This document shows positions 10,244 to 21,997 of a stretch of 64,000 nucleotides of DNA, in pieces. Both the position numbers and the translations under genes were made by a program. Source of the DNA: Spinellus fusiger (taxonomy: Eukaryota > Mucoromycota > Mucoromycetes > Mucorales > Phycomycetaceae); assembly GCA_025094145.1 (NCBI GenBank), contig JALLLS010000104.1, forward strand, positions 1 to 64,000, read 5' to 3'. Below the pieces are notes generated by a model. That model made no database searches and was not told the origin of the DNA. It saw only the letters and a list, made by a program, of their open reading frames with translations. The number at the start of each line of letters is the position of its first letter. Position 1 is the first letter of the stretch.

Positions 10244-11111
10244 GGCATGATCGGTAATAGATAGATAGGAGCATGGCTGTCCGGTCTTACGCGTAGGATG
10301 GCTGTTGGGGATATATTCTAGGTTGCAGTGACTTGTTCTACTCTTTCTGTCCTACCGGGGGAAGAACGTGTCTTCTGCTCTGCTTTGGTGGATCCTTGGA
10401 ATCCCACTCTATGGCTCTGAGAGAGATGCCGGGTGGACTCCGATGAGAGATCTACAATTAGAACATCTATTTAGACTTCACGTTTTTATACTTCTGATTG
10501 TTAACAGTAATAAACTTTATTTGTAGTGATACTTTCTTTTTTTTTTCTTTTTTTTTATTGAGTGGAAGACTCACAGAAATATAGAAAGAATCCTTTATCT
10601 CTAACAAAAGAGAGAAAAGGGGAAAAAAAAGACACTGTCTGAAAATGATAATAAAAGAATGCAATTCTGTGTCTATGCATTTCTGTGCTTGTGTGCTTGT
10701 GTGCTTGTGTGCTTGTGTGTGTGTGTTTATTTCCTTTTTTCTCTTTTTTCCCTTTTTTATTTCCCTTGGGAACAGGGCATGAACACCTTCCTCACTTGTT
10801 GGCAGTGTATCTGGTAGAAACAGATGCCTTTTTTGTCCCCACTTCCTGGGCTTGATGGGATAGGATGTGATACAAGATGTCTTGTTTTACTGTGTCTTAC
10901 CTTAGTCTATGTCTTTTTCTTTGATAATGGAGGTTGGACATTGGTGTCTCCATGTTCTGGAGCCCATAACCAACACCATTGCTGGCACAAACAACAACAG
11001 GGGAGCTATTCTTAACTGTACATGCTCCCTTGCCAATAAATCTCTGGCTGTATCTGAACTAATAAAGATAAGTCTGTGTCCCATGTCAAACAAATGTCAA
11101 TAGTACTGCAG

Positions 11112-11222
11112 TGATATTACAATAGCATTTCATTAACATTACAACAACATTACAATACCATTTCATTAACATTACAATACCATTTCATTAACATTACAAT
11201 ACCATTACAATACCATTACAAT
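11112..11222. repeat. Tandem repeat, about 21-bp units
   Basis: Units of the form ATTACAATACCATTTCATTA repeat about four to five times and then shorten to ATTACAATACC. The array is non-coding and has no spacers of constant length. Confidence 0.7.
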
Positions 11223-14200
11223 GGCTTCTCTTGGTACAGAAAAAGACATTCTGCTGTTTATGAAACTTACTCATCTTCTTCTGCTTTAGTATAACTGTGT
11301 CTTTGCTTTATTGTTCATTGGCTTTAGTTGACTTCTATTTGATGAGAGGCGCTTCGATCAATAGCACTTGTGTTTAAATCAAATCACTGTCGCTGTTTCT
11401 TTTTTTGAACAAAGAGAAAAAGAGATAAGAAAGAGTGGAATAAGAAAGAGCAGGAAAAAAAGTCCTATTGTCTGCAGTGATTCGCTCATGGCTGTCTTGC
11501 TCTAATCATTAACAAACATCCCTAAACAACAAATACAGAAAGATCTGCTCCACTCTCTAACAGAAATGCCCCTCTTTTTTCTTCTTCTTTACTGTCCTTA
11601 CATATCGGTATACACTTGTTCCTCAATCCCCCACCTTATAGGTGTCTCTTTCTATTTCTTACACTACTTTAGCTTATTATTCGTGTGCTACTTGAGTGCA
11701 ATTGAATCCATGGTAGGACTAAATCATTAAGGGGAAAAGATTTGGTGTAATTTATACTCGTGGTTGCAAGGCGTTGTAGATTGTAAATAGGATTGTAAAT
11801 AGAGTAGTACTACCATGGAGGAAGAAGAGAGTGCCAGACAGAGTTACTATTTTCTTCTCAAGGTCTGGAATAGGATAAATATAAGACATATCATCCTATT
11901 GAAAGAAAAGAACAATGCTTATTTTTATTGTATTTTCTCTTATTGGTGTGCTTTGTTTGTCGATGAACAGAATCTTAATTCTCACCCAACAACAACAAAA
12001 AAAAACTCACTAAAACATTTATTCATACGGCGATACAAATGGAACTACTGCCATTGAATGCCCCACTGTGAAGTAGTGCTATTATTGCATGCATTGATAT
12101 GCTATCGTAGCTAGTGTACAAAGAGTCACTATACTACGCTAGCAACAGTCTAACAACGCTTGTTTAAAGTGTATCAGGCCATTTCCTTTTTCTCATTTCT
12201 CATTCTTAATTGTTTTGCATTAGTCTACTGGGCTTGTCATAAATAGGCGTACAGAAAATAATAATGGGAAAGGGGAGAATACGCATTATTTTGTGATATT
12301 AGAGGATCTGTAAATAGTCTTATTTCTCACTCTTTTAAAATAGTATTGTAGAAACTATAGATTAGTGTATTATTTACCTCTACTTTACTGTATTATAGGA
12401 GCCACAGTATCCTGAGATATAGAAAACAACCCTATTCTTCTCTCTCGCCATTCTCTCTCTCGCCTCCTTTTCTCTTTCTACATTAGTAGGAGTATTGGTA
12501 TAGGTATAGGTATGAGTACGGGTGTAGGTATTCTCAATTAGTAATCACTGGGAAGATGGGTCCTATAACCCCTCAGTGTGGATCTGATGCTCAGTCAAGT
12601 AGTAAGAGGATCATTGGGCATGGAAAGTTGCACAGTTTTATGTATTAAATTTTCAAGATCCAATATTTCTCCATTTTTATTATTTCCTGAAATTTAGGAT
12701 GCATGTCTTTATGAGCAAAAAGGGTATTTTCAGTGTCATATGGGTAATAGAATTTAATAAAGAAAAAGGTACAACTGTATGTGTGTTTGTGTGTTTGTGT
12801 GTTTGTGTGTGATGGAAAACGGGTAACTTGACAGATTAAGCTAATTTTGAATGGTCAATTCTCCTTTCCAAGCATAAATGACCTATATTTTGCAATATTT
12901 CACCAAAGAGAATCCTAATATATTTATAAGAACATTGTTTTCTTTTATTCCATGTTTGTAATGAGGATTTTTATGCATTTGGTTAAAGAGTGTTTTAAGG
13001 GGGAAGAGCAAAAAGTGAAACAAAAAATCTAAGTTTGCTTTTAGTCCTTGCACTATTTGTTGGGATAAGATAGCATTTCCTAAATCTATTTCTTACTTGC
13101 CAACTAAAGTCCATTCTCTTTTTTCTTCTTCCTGTGAATGTCCAGTGACCATAGTATAGATCATCTTAAACAAAGCCTAACTTTGTATCAGGGGATAAAA
13201 TAAAAATAAAAATAAAACAGGATTTGTTTCCATGTGAAAGGTGGGATTGATGCCTGCTGATCTATGGTGGGTGTACTGAGTGGGGTCTATTCATAAAATG
13301 AGAAAGAGGGAAAAGCAGGAGTAATTCAAATCCACTGTTTTACTAAGAGAATTTCCCACGAATCAATTGTCAGTAGGCACTTTACATTTCATTTATTTTT
13401 CATTTTACTTTATATTATTTCATTTTTCATGTGGTATTTTCCTAAGAAGTAATATCAATAAGCTTTTCTTTATAGCATTAAGCTCTTTTCCTCTCCAAAG
13501 AAAGAAGTTCTCCAGCCACACCGAGGTTTTCATTTTTCTTTCTTTTAAATAAGAATCCATACAATTATATCACTATAAAAGTATAAAGTAGAATAGATTG
13601 TACTAGAAGAGGACAACATACATTTGTGCTTTGACATTTCTTCTTACCTTTTCTTGCCAATTTTTTTTCTTTTTTTTAAAAAATAAAAATAAAAATAAAA
13701 TAAAAGAATACTGTCCTAGCATGTGTCTATTTATGGTATTTTTCCCTTTAAGAAAATTACTATCAATCACACATAGTAGGAGCAAAATAAACCTCTTTTT
13801 CAAGGTCATCAGCACGCATTTACTTGAGCCATTGTGTCCTGGGTAGCTTATCTACTCTATTATTTATTTGATATGGATGACTTGTCTTACCTTTATTTTA
13901 ACTCTCTGAAAAAAGAAAATACAGTATAGCATGGATAAACCGAGCAAGTAGAAAACAAGAAAGTTTAATTTGAACCAGGTTGCTCATCCACTTTCTAATT
14001 AAATGAAAAGAAGCAAAAGAAAGAAAGAAAGAATACACCAAATGTTAATTTTGATTCCAAAAAGAGTGGAGAAAGAGATGGAGAAAAAGGAGAGTTTTGT
14101 AGTTGTAGGGTCTATTTCAGTAGAATAAATGACTCCAGGAAATCACTCTTCTTGGAGAAAGCATACAAAATAATATGAGATTTCTGTATTCATTCTCCAC

Positions 14201-14833
14201 CTATTTCTTCTGTAATTGTAAAGAAAAGGAATCTCATTGTAATAGAGAGTGGACAATTTAGTCTAGAGAATGAAAAGATATGCATCAATCCATGGATCAT
14301 TAGGGTGTTTTAGCATGAATGGACAAATGCATGTATTGTCTATTCTTCATTCAAAGGAGTGTCTCAATATATCTTTGTAGTTGAATAGATAGATACCTTT
14401 TCTATCAATTAAAATGATACAGTTCTAAATAAAGTTTGATCCTTCTTCAAGACTGAATATTTACTTGTTAAAAAAGAGAGAACAGTAAAGTGTAATAGAT
14501 ATATTTCTCAATTTGCTTCTGTTATCTATTGAGCAGGTTTATATACTTTCTTCCAAGTTACATTGATTATGTTTTATGATAAAAAGTCTTATAGGATTCA
14601 GGGGTGTATGTTCTTTATCCCTTCTTTCTTTTACAACAGTATAATCATAAAAAAAAAGTGTAAGGTAAATAGAAAGTATATTTCACAAATGTTCAAAACA
14701 TGATTTAGACATCTAGTTTTATACTTCTATAAATATATCTATAAATACATCTAATTTAGAATAATAATCTCTAATGAAGTATATATGGTTTGCTTTGAGT
14801 CGATAGAGGGGAGCAATCCCTTATAATTCCAAC

Positions 14834-14900
14834 ATTATCTATTATCTATTATCTATTATCTATTATCTATTATCTTTATTATCTTTATTATCTTTATCTC
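14834..14900. repeat. TATTATC microsatellite
   Basis: Five to six perfect TATTATC-type units are followed by TTTATTATC variants. The array lies about 90 bases beyond the 3' end of the bHLH gene. Confidence 0.8.
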
Positions 14901-14987
14901 TAGTCTCTTCATTTGAAATGGTGAAATGGCATGTGTATTTATTAGTGCAAAAATAACAGAAATGTAGGTAAGTATGAATAGTAATTT

Positions 14988-16456
14988 TTATGCAGACACC
15001 GCTGTTGGAAGAGGCTCTTCCCCCTCCTCTCTTGTTTTGTCTGTTCTCTGAGGTATTGGCAGAAGCACTTCAGTATGGAAAGAGTCTCCTGGGCCCCACC
15101 ACTCTGGACATCCCACCGCCTTGAACGCACCCAGTTCTTCTGGACGTGCTGTCTGGTAATGCTGTAAATAAGGGGACACTGTCCGACTGCTTGATGAGGT
15201 GTACTTTGAATGTGACCCACGCCCATCATGATGACACGATAACATCTTTTGATGAAGATGTAGCTGCTCCTGCAATGCCATCAGCTGCTGCTGCTGCTTC
15301 TTATGGGCCACTAGAGCTGCTGCTGCTGCTAATTGTGGACTGTCTGCCATGGGTGGTGAGGCTAACAGGTGGTGTGAGGCATGGATACCACCTCGATGCC
15401 CCTTGTTGACCTTGATACGCATCTCCAGCCCACTCAGCCTCTCTCTCCACAGCTTATTCTTCTTCTCAAGAACACGAATGTAGTCTACGGCCTTGAACAG
15501 CACTGTGCTTTTAGAGTGGTTGACATTCTTCAGCGTAGGCACAATGTCTGTCAGCTCTTTGAATCCAGTTCGAATGTTGCTGCGTCTCTTTTGCTCACTC
15601 ATAATGTGGTTGGTTCTTTTCTCTTCTTCTGTCAGTAGCTCCTTGTGCAGCTTCTGTGATTTCTTCTGCCACACAATGGACTCTTCTGCTGCCTGTTCTT
15701 TCTCTCTTTTTCTTTTTCTTTTCTTGTCATCAAGAGAAGAATGTGAGAAAGAAGAAGTAAGTAGTGCTGTCGTGGCGTCATTGGTGTTGCTATTGTTGAT
15801 AGCATGGCTGTGCTGGAGATAGACATGGTGCGATAAAAAGGTGTCTTTGCTGGTCTCCTTGCTGGTGGGTGGGTCAGCAGGAATGTCCATGGAGGCATGG
15901 TAGGCATGGGGTCTTTTTGGCTGTTCCCCTGACTCAATAAATAGCGGGCGTCTGTGGGTGTTGTTAGAGTGGAATGGATGAGGGTCTTCAAACCCCATAC
16001 TCGTGTACAGGAGGGACTGTGTGTCGTGGACAGGAGGTGGTTCCTGGTCTAGGAAAAAGGTGTCCAGGAACTGTGAAAAGGTCTTTTGGTCATCTTCGTT
16101 GAGGACAGTGGATGTGGGGAGGGACAGTGGCAATGGTATAAAAGGTCCTGCCACGGACCTCAGCATATCCTGGCTATTTTTATTTTTATGGAGAGTGTGA
16201 GGGGCGGGTGGTATAGGCGCTGGTGCCAAATACAGCGGGTCGAAAGGCACAGGCATAGCAAAATCAGGGTCAAGGCCAAAGCTGAATTGGAAGTCTATTG
16301 GAGATGAGGTACAGTCTGCAAGAACAGGTTACCTTCAAAAGGCACAGGCTCCTCCAGCGGCTGAAGGTGTTCTAGCCCTGAGTAGACGGTGCTGTTGTTG
16401 GGATGGTGTGGGATAAAATGAGGTGGGTGTGGGTGGCTCATGGGCGGTGCTGACAT
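14988..16456 (-). CDS. bHLH transcription factor, Myc/Mondo-like
   Basis: The main exon (16294-14988) ends in TAG and encodes a bHLH domain at about residues 268-320 (numbering of the 476-residue model). The basic region RTNHIMSEQKRRSNIR has the H-E-R triad (H5, E9, R13) that predicts binding to CACGTG. The helices (GFKELTDIVPTL, STVLFKAVDYIRVLEKK) run into a short coil. A lysine/arginine cluster (DDKKRKRKREK) just before is a likely NLS. The N-terminus is Pro-rich; the C-terminus has Gln/Ala and His/Ser stretches. An upstream exon (16456-16333) can be joined through a 38-nt GT-AG intron (16295-16332) to restore an ATG start. If that intron is not real, translation would begin at the internal ATG at 16256 (422 residues). 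The target sequence is inferred from the triad; pathway unknown. Confidence 0.88.
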
Positions 16457-16654
16457 GAGAGAAAATAATTAAGGGCAGAAGAGACGCATTTTATGAAGGC
16501 CTTTTCTGTTACACACACACATCAACGCTCCACCTCTATCCCTACAGCACATATTGAATCTCCGAGAGAAGAAGACAGCAAGAGCACCATAAGTTATTGG
16601 ACATGTGTCCTCTTATTTATTTATTTTCAAGTCATCATAAGCATAAGGATTTAT

Positions 16655-18502
16655 CTACATTTGACACTCCTTTTCCCAATCTGTAGGCACAACTTCCTTA
16701 ATAATCTTCTGGAAGGCCTCGAGAGTGCATAGACTCTGATCTCCATTACTATAGTGACTGTCTTTGTCCTGGCATCCAGGCAGATGGAGGAGTTTTTGAT
16801 TGTAGCGTACTCTGACAAAATAGGCCTTTTCCTGTTCCGCTATAGTGCTCTTTACTGCAGTAGTAGTATTCTTCACTGTAGTGTCTTGCTGGAACAATTC
16901 AAAGATCAATGAACTGCCAAAGGGAGGCCATCTTAAAGAAATAGACTGTGTGTTATTTCTCTTTCTCTCCTTCTCTCTCTTTGTATTTACCTCTCATCAA
17001 ATCCATTCAAGAGAATCAGCAGGGGCGCAATGGTACTGTCATCCACAAGCATAGATACATACATAGATACATACATAAAAGCTATAGAAAAATAAAAAAA
17101 ATAAAAGTTCCTCTTACGTGTCATGGCCTGAATACACAGCCAAACGGCGATCGGCTTCAGCTGTGCCCTTGTCTTGGCCAGTAGCACGGTTCACCATAGC
17201 ATCACGCAGCTCACCCAACAGTCGACCCATCCCCAACCGACGCATGACAGGCGACTCCATAGCCCCATAGAACCACTCCTTCACCACCACTTTCTCCATA
17301 GCATACAGCAACTCATCATCCACAACTTCAGGAAGAGAAAACCCATGCACTTTGGCAGCAACCAGTGTATCCAAAATACCATTCACAGAAGGATGGCTGG
17401 TCAAAGATACATCCTCCACATAGGGCTTGAGGCGTGTAGCAATCCCTTTGAGTTCTTCTTTGCATATTTGCGACACGCGCTTACTGAATTCCTTGGCTAG
17501 GACACGCAGTTTGTGACAGTTGGGGTTAGGGAACAGTGTATCCTCCCGTGGATCTCTGTGTTTGATGAATTACTTGATGAGAGATGTCTCCTTTTTTTTG
17601 TTTTTTGTTTTTTTGTTTCGTTCTTTGTTTCGTTCTATTCTTGATCTATTTACCGAATGTGCAACTCAATGGCAGTGCCTGCCTTGCGTTTATGAGAGGG
17701 ATAGAGTCCTCCTGCCACCATCTGAAGAACTGATTCTTGGGTGCGTGGATAATCTGTGCTGCGTATGTGCATGATGTTCTTGTCCATCGTGTCTGGTAGG
17801 AATCCTAATCTATAAGGTAGCTCAGTCGGTAGCTTTATGGTCTACACACAGATGTAGATGAAGGAGAGGGACTCACTTGTCTACATAAATAGACCGTAAC
17901 CGGGCACCCAATTGATTCATACTATGTCTTCCCATAGTGGTGAGCTGTCCATAATAACTAGTACTGTGAGCAAACTACTGCTACTACAAGAACACCAGCA
18001 ACACCCTCTCCTGTTGTTGTTGTTGTTGCTGCTACTGCTGCTGCTGCTGCTGCTGCTGCTGTGGAGGTGGAGGTGGTGGTAGTAGTGATAATTACCATGC
18101 ATTGGGTTCAGTGGGTGCTTGGACATCTACTCTGCGGTGAACAGACACTGTATGGCTGCTGGGCACTGTGCCATCCAAGTGAGCAATAGTTGCTATCATG
18201 GCTGCATTGGCCTCACACAAGTTCCATACAGGAGGAACTATATTCTCGAGCCTTTTTCTAACAGGCGTACGTTCACCTTTTTCCCACCCGCATCAATGAA
18301 GAAAGAAAGAAAGACATTAGTATCGATTGGTAGACAAGAAGAGAATCTCGGCTGTCTACCATGCCGATGAACCACCTGCACTAGTCTGGATAGAAGGTCA
18401 GTCACTGTACTGTTATTGTTAATAGGTTGCCATGCTATATTACTTGAGTTGGAGTTCCTCGGGGTAATGAGCACGGTTGAACTCGGGTAATGTAGCTGAC
18501 AT
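16655..18502 (-). CDS. Histidine acid phosphatase (ACP6/prostatic type)
   Basis: Eight exons: 18502-18444, 18385-18360, 18276-18096, 17963-17877, 17809-17654, 17555-17118, 17035-16991 and 16931-16655. All junctions are GT-AG and in phase, giving 422 residues. Members of this branch of the histidine phosphatase superfamily remove phosphate from phosphomonoesters through a phospho-histidine. The signature RHGERTP is residues 27-33; codon G29 is split by intron 2. The proton-donor motif SGHDT lies at 312-316. GQLTTMG and IRSTDYPRTQES are further family blocks. There is no signal peptide (start MSATLPEF), so it is probably intracellular, closer to lysophosphatidic-acid phosphatase-like proteins than to secreted phytases; substrate unknown. 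Intron 3 carries a CAG run. The gene is divergent from the FHA gene at 19.2 kb and about 200 bases from the bHLH start. Confidence 0.93.
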
Positions 18503-18748
18503 GAAGATGTCTCTTTTGCGGAAAGGAAACTTTACTTATATCAAGTGCAGTCACATACAGGGGGTGGATGATGTGAGTCATTTGGTGAGAATGGGCAAGT
18601 GCTGCCACGTGGTGTGGGCGTGGCGTAGAAGTGGGGTTGGTGATGTGTTTTAGGGTATTTTGAGGTGTGCCTGAATGGTATGTTATGGACTGTGAAATTC
18701 ATGAAAGAGGTATTTTGGTAGATAGCAGGAGTGTTGGTGATTGTAGAG

Positions 18749-18934
18749 TGATAACTCTGCTGATAACTCTGCTGATAACTCTGCTGATAACTCTACTGAT
18801 AACTCTGCTGATAACTCTGCTGATAACTCTGCTGATAACTCTACTGATAACTCTACTGATAACTCTACTGATAACTCTACTGATAACTCTACTGATAACT
18901 TTGCTGATAACTCTACTGATAACTCTACTGATAA
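18749..18934. repeat. 12-bp minisatellite in a divergent promoter
   Basis: About fifteen head-to-tail copies of ATAACTCTGCTG or ATAACTCTACTG occur, with the G/A variants clustered in blocks. The array lies 247 bases upstream of the phosphatase ATG (18502) and 296 bases upstream of the FHA-gene ATG (19230). Both strands stay open through the array (LLIT and ELSV repeats), which is a by-product of a period divisible by three, not coding. Confidence 0.95.
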
Positions 18935-18967
18935 TAATGTTATCACTGTTATCACTCTAATCCCTAG

Positions 18968-19075
18968 ACTCCTTACCACTCTTACCACTCTTACCACTCT
19001 TACCACTCTTACCACTCCTACCACTCTTACCACCCTTATCATCCCTAGAATCACCACCACCACCACCACCACCAC
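18968..19075. repeat. 9-bp CTTACCACT array followed by CAC triplets
   Basis: Seven to eight CTTACCACT-type units are followed, after a short spacer, by about eight CAC triplets (19052-19074). They lie in the same intergenic gap as the 12-bp minisatellite. Confidence 0.85.
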
Positions 19076-19229
19076 TGCTATGATTAAAAGACATATAGAC
19101 AATGCTATTATTATTTTGTTGAATTCCTATTATCAAATAATATATTAAATTCGCCCTTGGTGATTTGTTGATTTTTATTTATTGACGACTATTGAATTGT
19201 TTATTTTATTTTATTTTTTATTTTTGGTC

Positions 19230-20596
19230 ATGACGCCTAATGTCGATGGTAAAGTGTACACACATGAGTTAACACAAGATAAGGAGAAGAGAACAGGGAT
19301 ACTTACTGTCACAGCCCAATCTCCTGATCCCTGCCTACTGAACTGGTCATCGAAACGCATTCATTGGCCAGACTCTCCCGACCCACAGCACTCTGACCAG
19401 TTCTACCTCAATTCAGACGATCCTGTACGTACATCAGATGTGGGCTATACTCCCAGTCATCCCTCCCGAACTGCACTGGTGATTGTAGGCACACGCGATA
19501 AACCTATTACGTTGGGAAGAGGAGGACAGTCGACGATTAAGATTGGAAGAAGAAATCGACAGATTAGCAGAGTCCATGCCTCTATTGAATATTCACCTGA
19601 TCTCGATCAGTTTGAGTTGATTGTTTTGGGTTTGAATGGTGTCGTGGTAGATCATGTTTTGTACGGACAGCACGATAGAGCACGACTGGTGCAAGATTCT
19701 CTGGTGGATGTCTTGGGTGATTTGGTGGTGTTTAAGGAACCATCTCCTTTACTGTATATGGCACGGAAGCAGGAAGTGCAGGATGATATTTTTGGTGATG
19801 ATCAGATGGAACTGAGTTCTATGATGGAGTCTGAAGTGGATAGAGTGGAAGAAGTGGAGGAAGTCTCTTTTATGTCTGTACTAGAGGAGGAGGAGGAGGA
19901 ATTGGAAAAAGAGAGACACAGACTGGCATTGGAGTTGATACAAGAGAAACAGGAGGAATTGGAGGAGGAATTGGAAGAAGAGAAGGAACAAGTGGTGAAA
20001 ATAGAGAAGATAGAGACAGAGGAACTGGAAGAGAAAGAGGAGGAGGAAGAAGAGGAAGAGGAAGAGGAAGAGAAAGAGAAAGAGAAAGAGAAAGAGACAG
20101 ATTATTCAGAAATCATTATTGACGCATTAGGTAAATACACTTTTTCCTTCTATCTTCACTCACTCTTTACCTAGTCTTTTCTCGTAAATCCTCCATGCCT
20201 GTTAGTGATATCTGTGAACGCATTCTCAAAACAAACTCCTCCTATGGCCAAGAATCACGCGAAACATGGATTGCACGTATTCAATATGTCCTTCGCTCTT
20301 ATCCATTCTTTGGTGAAATCCTGCGCAAGGGAAAGACAGCAGATGGCTCTCCCAAGGAGAATCTCTATTACTATAGTAGTGAAAAAGATCCGGTAGAATG
20401 GAGAAGAGCAGCCTATACACAAGTAGGAAGAGGTGCTCGTAAATGTACACTACAGGACAAACAGTACTTTTGGCGTATTCCTCCCAAGTTGGGCCGTCAT
20501 CGTGGTGCCTACATTCCCCCTCCTGCCAAAGCCTATTTTGAATCTTCTGCTGATGGACAAGAGAGCAGAAAAAAACACAAGCCATTGTCGGATTGA
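19230..20596 (+). CDS. FHA-domain protein with C-terminal winged-helix-like region
   Basis: Two exons (19230-20130 and 20175-20596; 44-nt intron) encode 440 residues. I take the ATG at 19230 because codons upstream read a hydrophobic run from T-rich leader and start with TTG. An FHA phosphothreonine-binding domain lies at about 80-165, with the landmarks LGRG, ISRVHASIEY and GLNGVVVD. A long acidic coil of Glu/Lys repeats covers about 205-300. The second exon (ICERILKTNSSYG, WIARIQYVLRSYPFFGEILR, QDKQYFWRIPPKLGRHR) resembles the winged-helix-like domain paired with FHA in fungal Tos4/Plm2/Gds1-type nuclear proteins; that assignment is from memory of the pattern. Likely nuclear, with a role in cell-cycle or chromatin signalling as inference. 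Not a canonical forkhead. Confidence 0.82.
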
Positions 20597-21150
20597 ATTT
20601 TGTATATTTCCTTTACTTGTTAGCAATAAAATGAAAGTTAATTGTATATAGTTATTTACCATAGCAGCAGAATTTGGATAATGAAAGTGTACATTGCATT
20701 GAACCCATTGAGATTCTTTACATTTTTTTAAAAAAAAACAATCCACATGGCCTTCTTTATCCTTATATTATGGCTTGATATGACTATAATTATATATGTT
20801 GTTGTTTAGGAGATGACCTTTGAGCTTCTTGTGAATACAAAACAGTTGTTGAAAGTTCATAAAGAGATTTTTATTATCAAGTATTCAGTACTTTGTGAGC
20901 TCTTTTTTGGCATCTATCACATTTTGACATATCCGTCCTATACTAGCGATATACTTGTTAGTGTAGTCTTGGGATATTCTTGCTTGTTAAAAAACAAAAT
21001 AACAATAACAACAAATTCTACATTCCTCAAACTATACACTTATATATTTCTGTTTATATATTGTTTAGACAAAACAGGTGCAATAAGATTAAGATCCAGG
21101 CTGTAGGTTGGTCAGTTAAACAACACCTCAATAGTCTTGTCTACTTTTTT
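20597..21150. other. AT-rich spacer
   Basis: 3' flank of the FHA gene. It contains AATAAA at about 20625 downstream of the stop, a plausible poly(A) signal. No gene is seen. Confidence 0.5.
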
Positions 21151-21780
21151 TTGTCAAATTGTTAGTATGTCTACTTTTATCATCCTCTTGAAGTAAATAT
21201 TTTTCTCTGGAGTTTATTGATGCTAGTTGATGATACTCTGGAAAACATACCTCCTTCAAGATACTTGCATACTTCTTTTCATCTGTATTGCTATACATCA
21301 CAAGAAGACTCCTGATACCTTTTCTAATAAATCACCTCACACTTGTATATCTCCACAACCCTACTGTCTCGTGCTCATCGTGTATTGGAAGAGAGGAACA
21401 TTTTTGTCTTGTCTCTTGTCAGTAATGCTACCAGCATTTTCAGGAGCTTGACTCTAGATTTTCCAAACATGATAGAACTCCACTGCTCAATTGTGTCCAG
21501 TAAAAGTAGTTTTCAGCCCGCCAAGACTTCTTCTCCTCATGGATCTTCTTTATGTAGTGGTTCTTTATTGAGTTATGAGTTCAGTGACCTTTTCTCTTCA
21601 TAAACTTTTTTAATTGTGTCAAATGAGACTCTATTTGGTGTAGTTTAGCAAGATTAGTATACTTCTTGAAAGGATTCATCTGTAGTGACCAGTTGTTGGC
21701 AATGTACAAGTCTGAGACTTGATTTTCTTTCCCTTGTCATTAGAGATATTTTCAGATGCATTGGTGGTTCCAATGAGAGA
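21150..21780 (-). mobile_element. Highly decayed Tc1/mariner-like transposase relic
   Basis: On the minus strand, fragments read RKSSLRLVHCQQLVT and RVSFDTIKK, followed by KNHYIKKIHEEKKSWRAENYFYWTQ in pieces (about 21590-21500). This order resembles the Tc1 linker and the KPLLxKKHxxxRLxWAxxHxxW block just before the first catalytic Asp. No intact frame, catalytic triad or TIR is visible. It could still be chance similarity in AT-rich DNA. Confidence 0.4.
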
Positions 21781-21997
21781 AAATATTAGAGAAAATGAGA
21801 TAATAAGTATCAATAATGTGTGAATACTTACTAAGCAAAAGAGGTGCTTGTAATTTGAATGTGTAAAGACTATGGGTCTCTTTATTTATTAACTTGACTT
21901 TATATCAGATAAAGTATTATTAGTTAAGCTAAATTCTAATGATTATGTTTGCTAATAAAGATAAGCTTGGAAAAGATTAGCTATAGGAAGAGTAAAC

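Larger units (their letters stand above)
10244..14987. other. Long spacer between WC-1 and bHLH genes
   Basis: About 4.7 kb has no frame I can support. It contains a (GTGTGCTT)n run at 10681-10727, tandem ATTACAATACCATTTC-type units at 11112-11222, GGTATA/GGTATG units near 12490-12530, and a (TATTATC)n run at 14834-14900. The segment 10790-11100 is less AT-rich and has short frames on both strands, but no family match. Spacers this long are unusual for the window. It may hold long UTRs, regulatory DNA or non-coding RNA. Confidence 0.5.

Noticed and set aside
10902..11093. 63-codon minus frame in the long spacer
   Set aside because: No family, no splice partners found, and frames of similar length are open on the other strand.
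16316..16332. 17-nt intron alternative in the bHLH gene
   Set aside because: It also keeps the frame, but 17 nt is too short for spliceosomal removal; the 38-nt version is preferred.
17816..17835. TAGCTCAGTCGG, a match to a tRNA A-box
   Set aside because: No B-box (GGTTCRANTCC) within range and no cloverleaf; it lies in an intron of the phosphatase gene.
18749..18934. CRISPR-like array
   Set aside because: Units are contiguous 12-mers with no unique spacers, in a eukaryotic genome.
18667..19102. Long frames on both strands through the 12-bp and 9-bp arrays
   Set aside because: They are by-products of repeat periods divisible by three; the products are pure LLIT or ELSV repeats with no start context.
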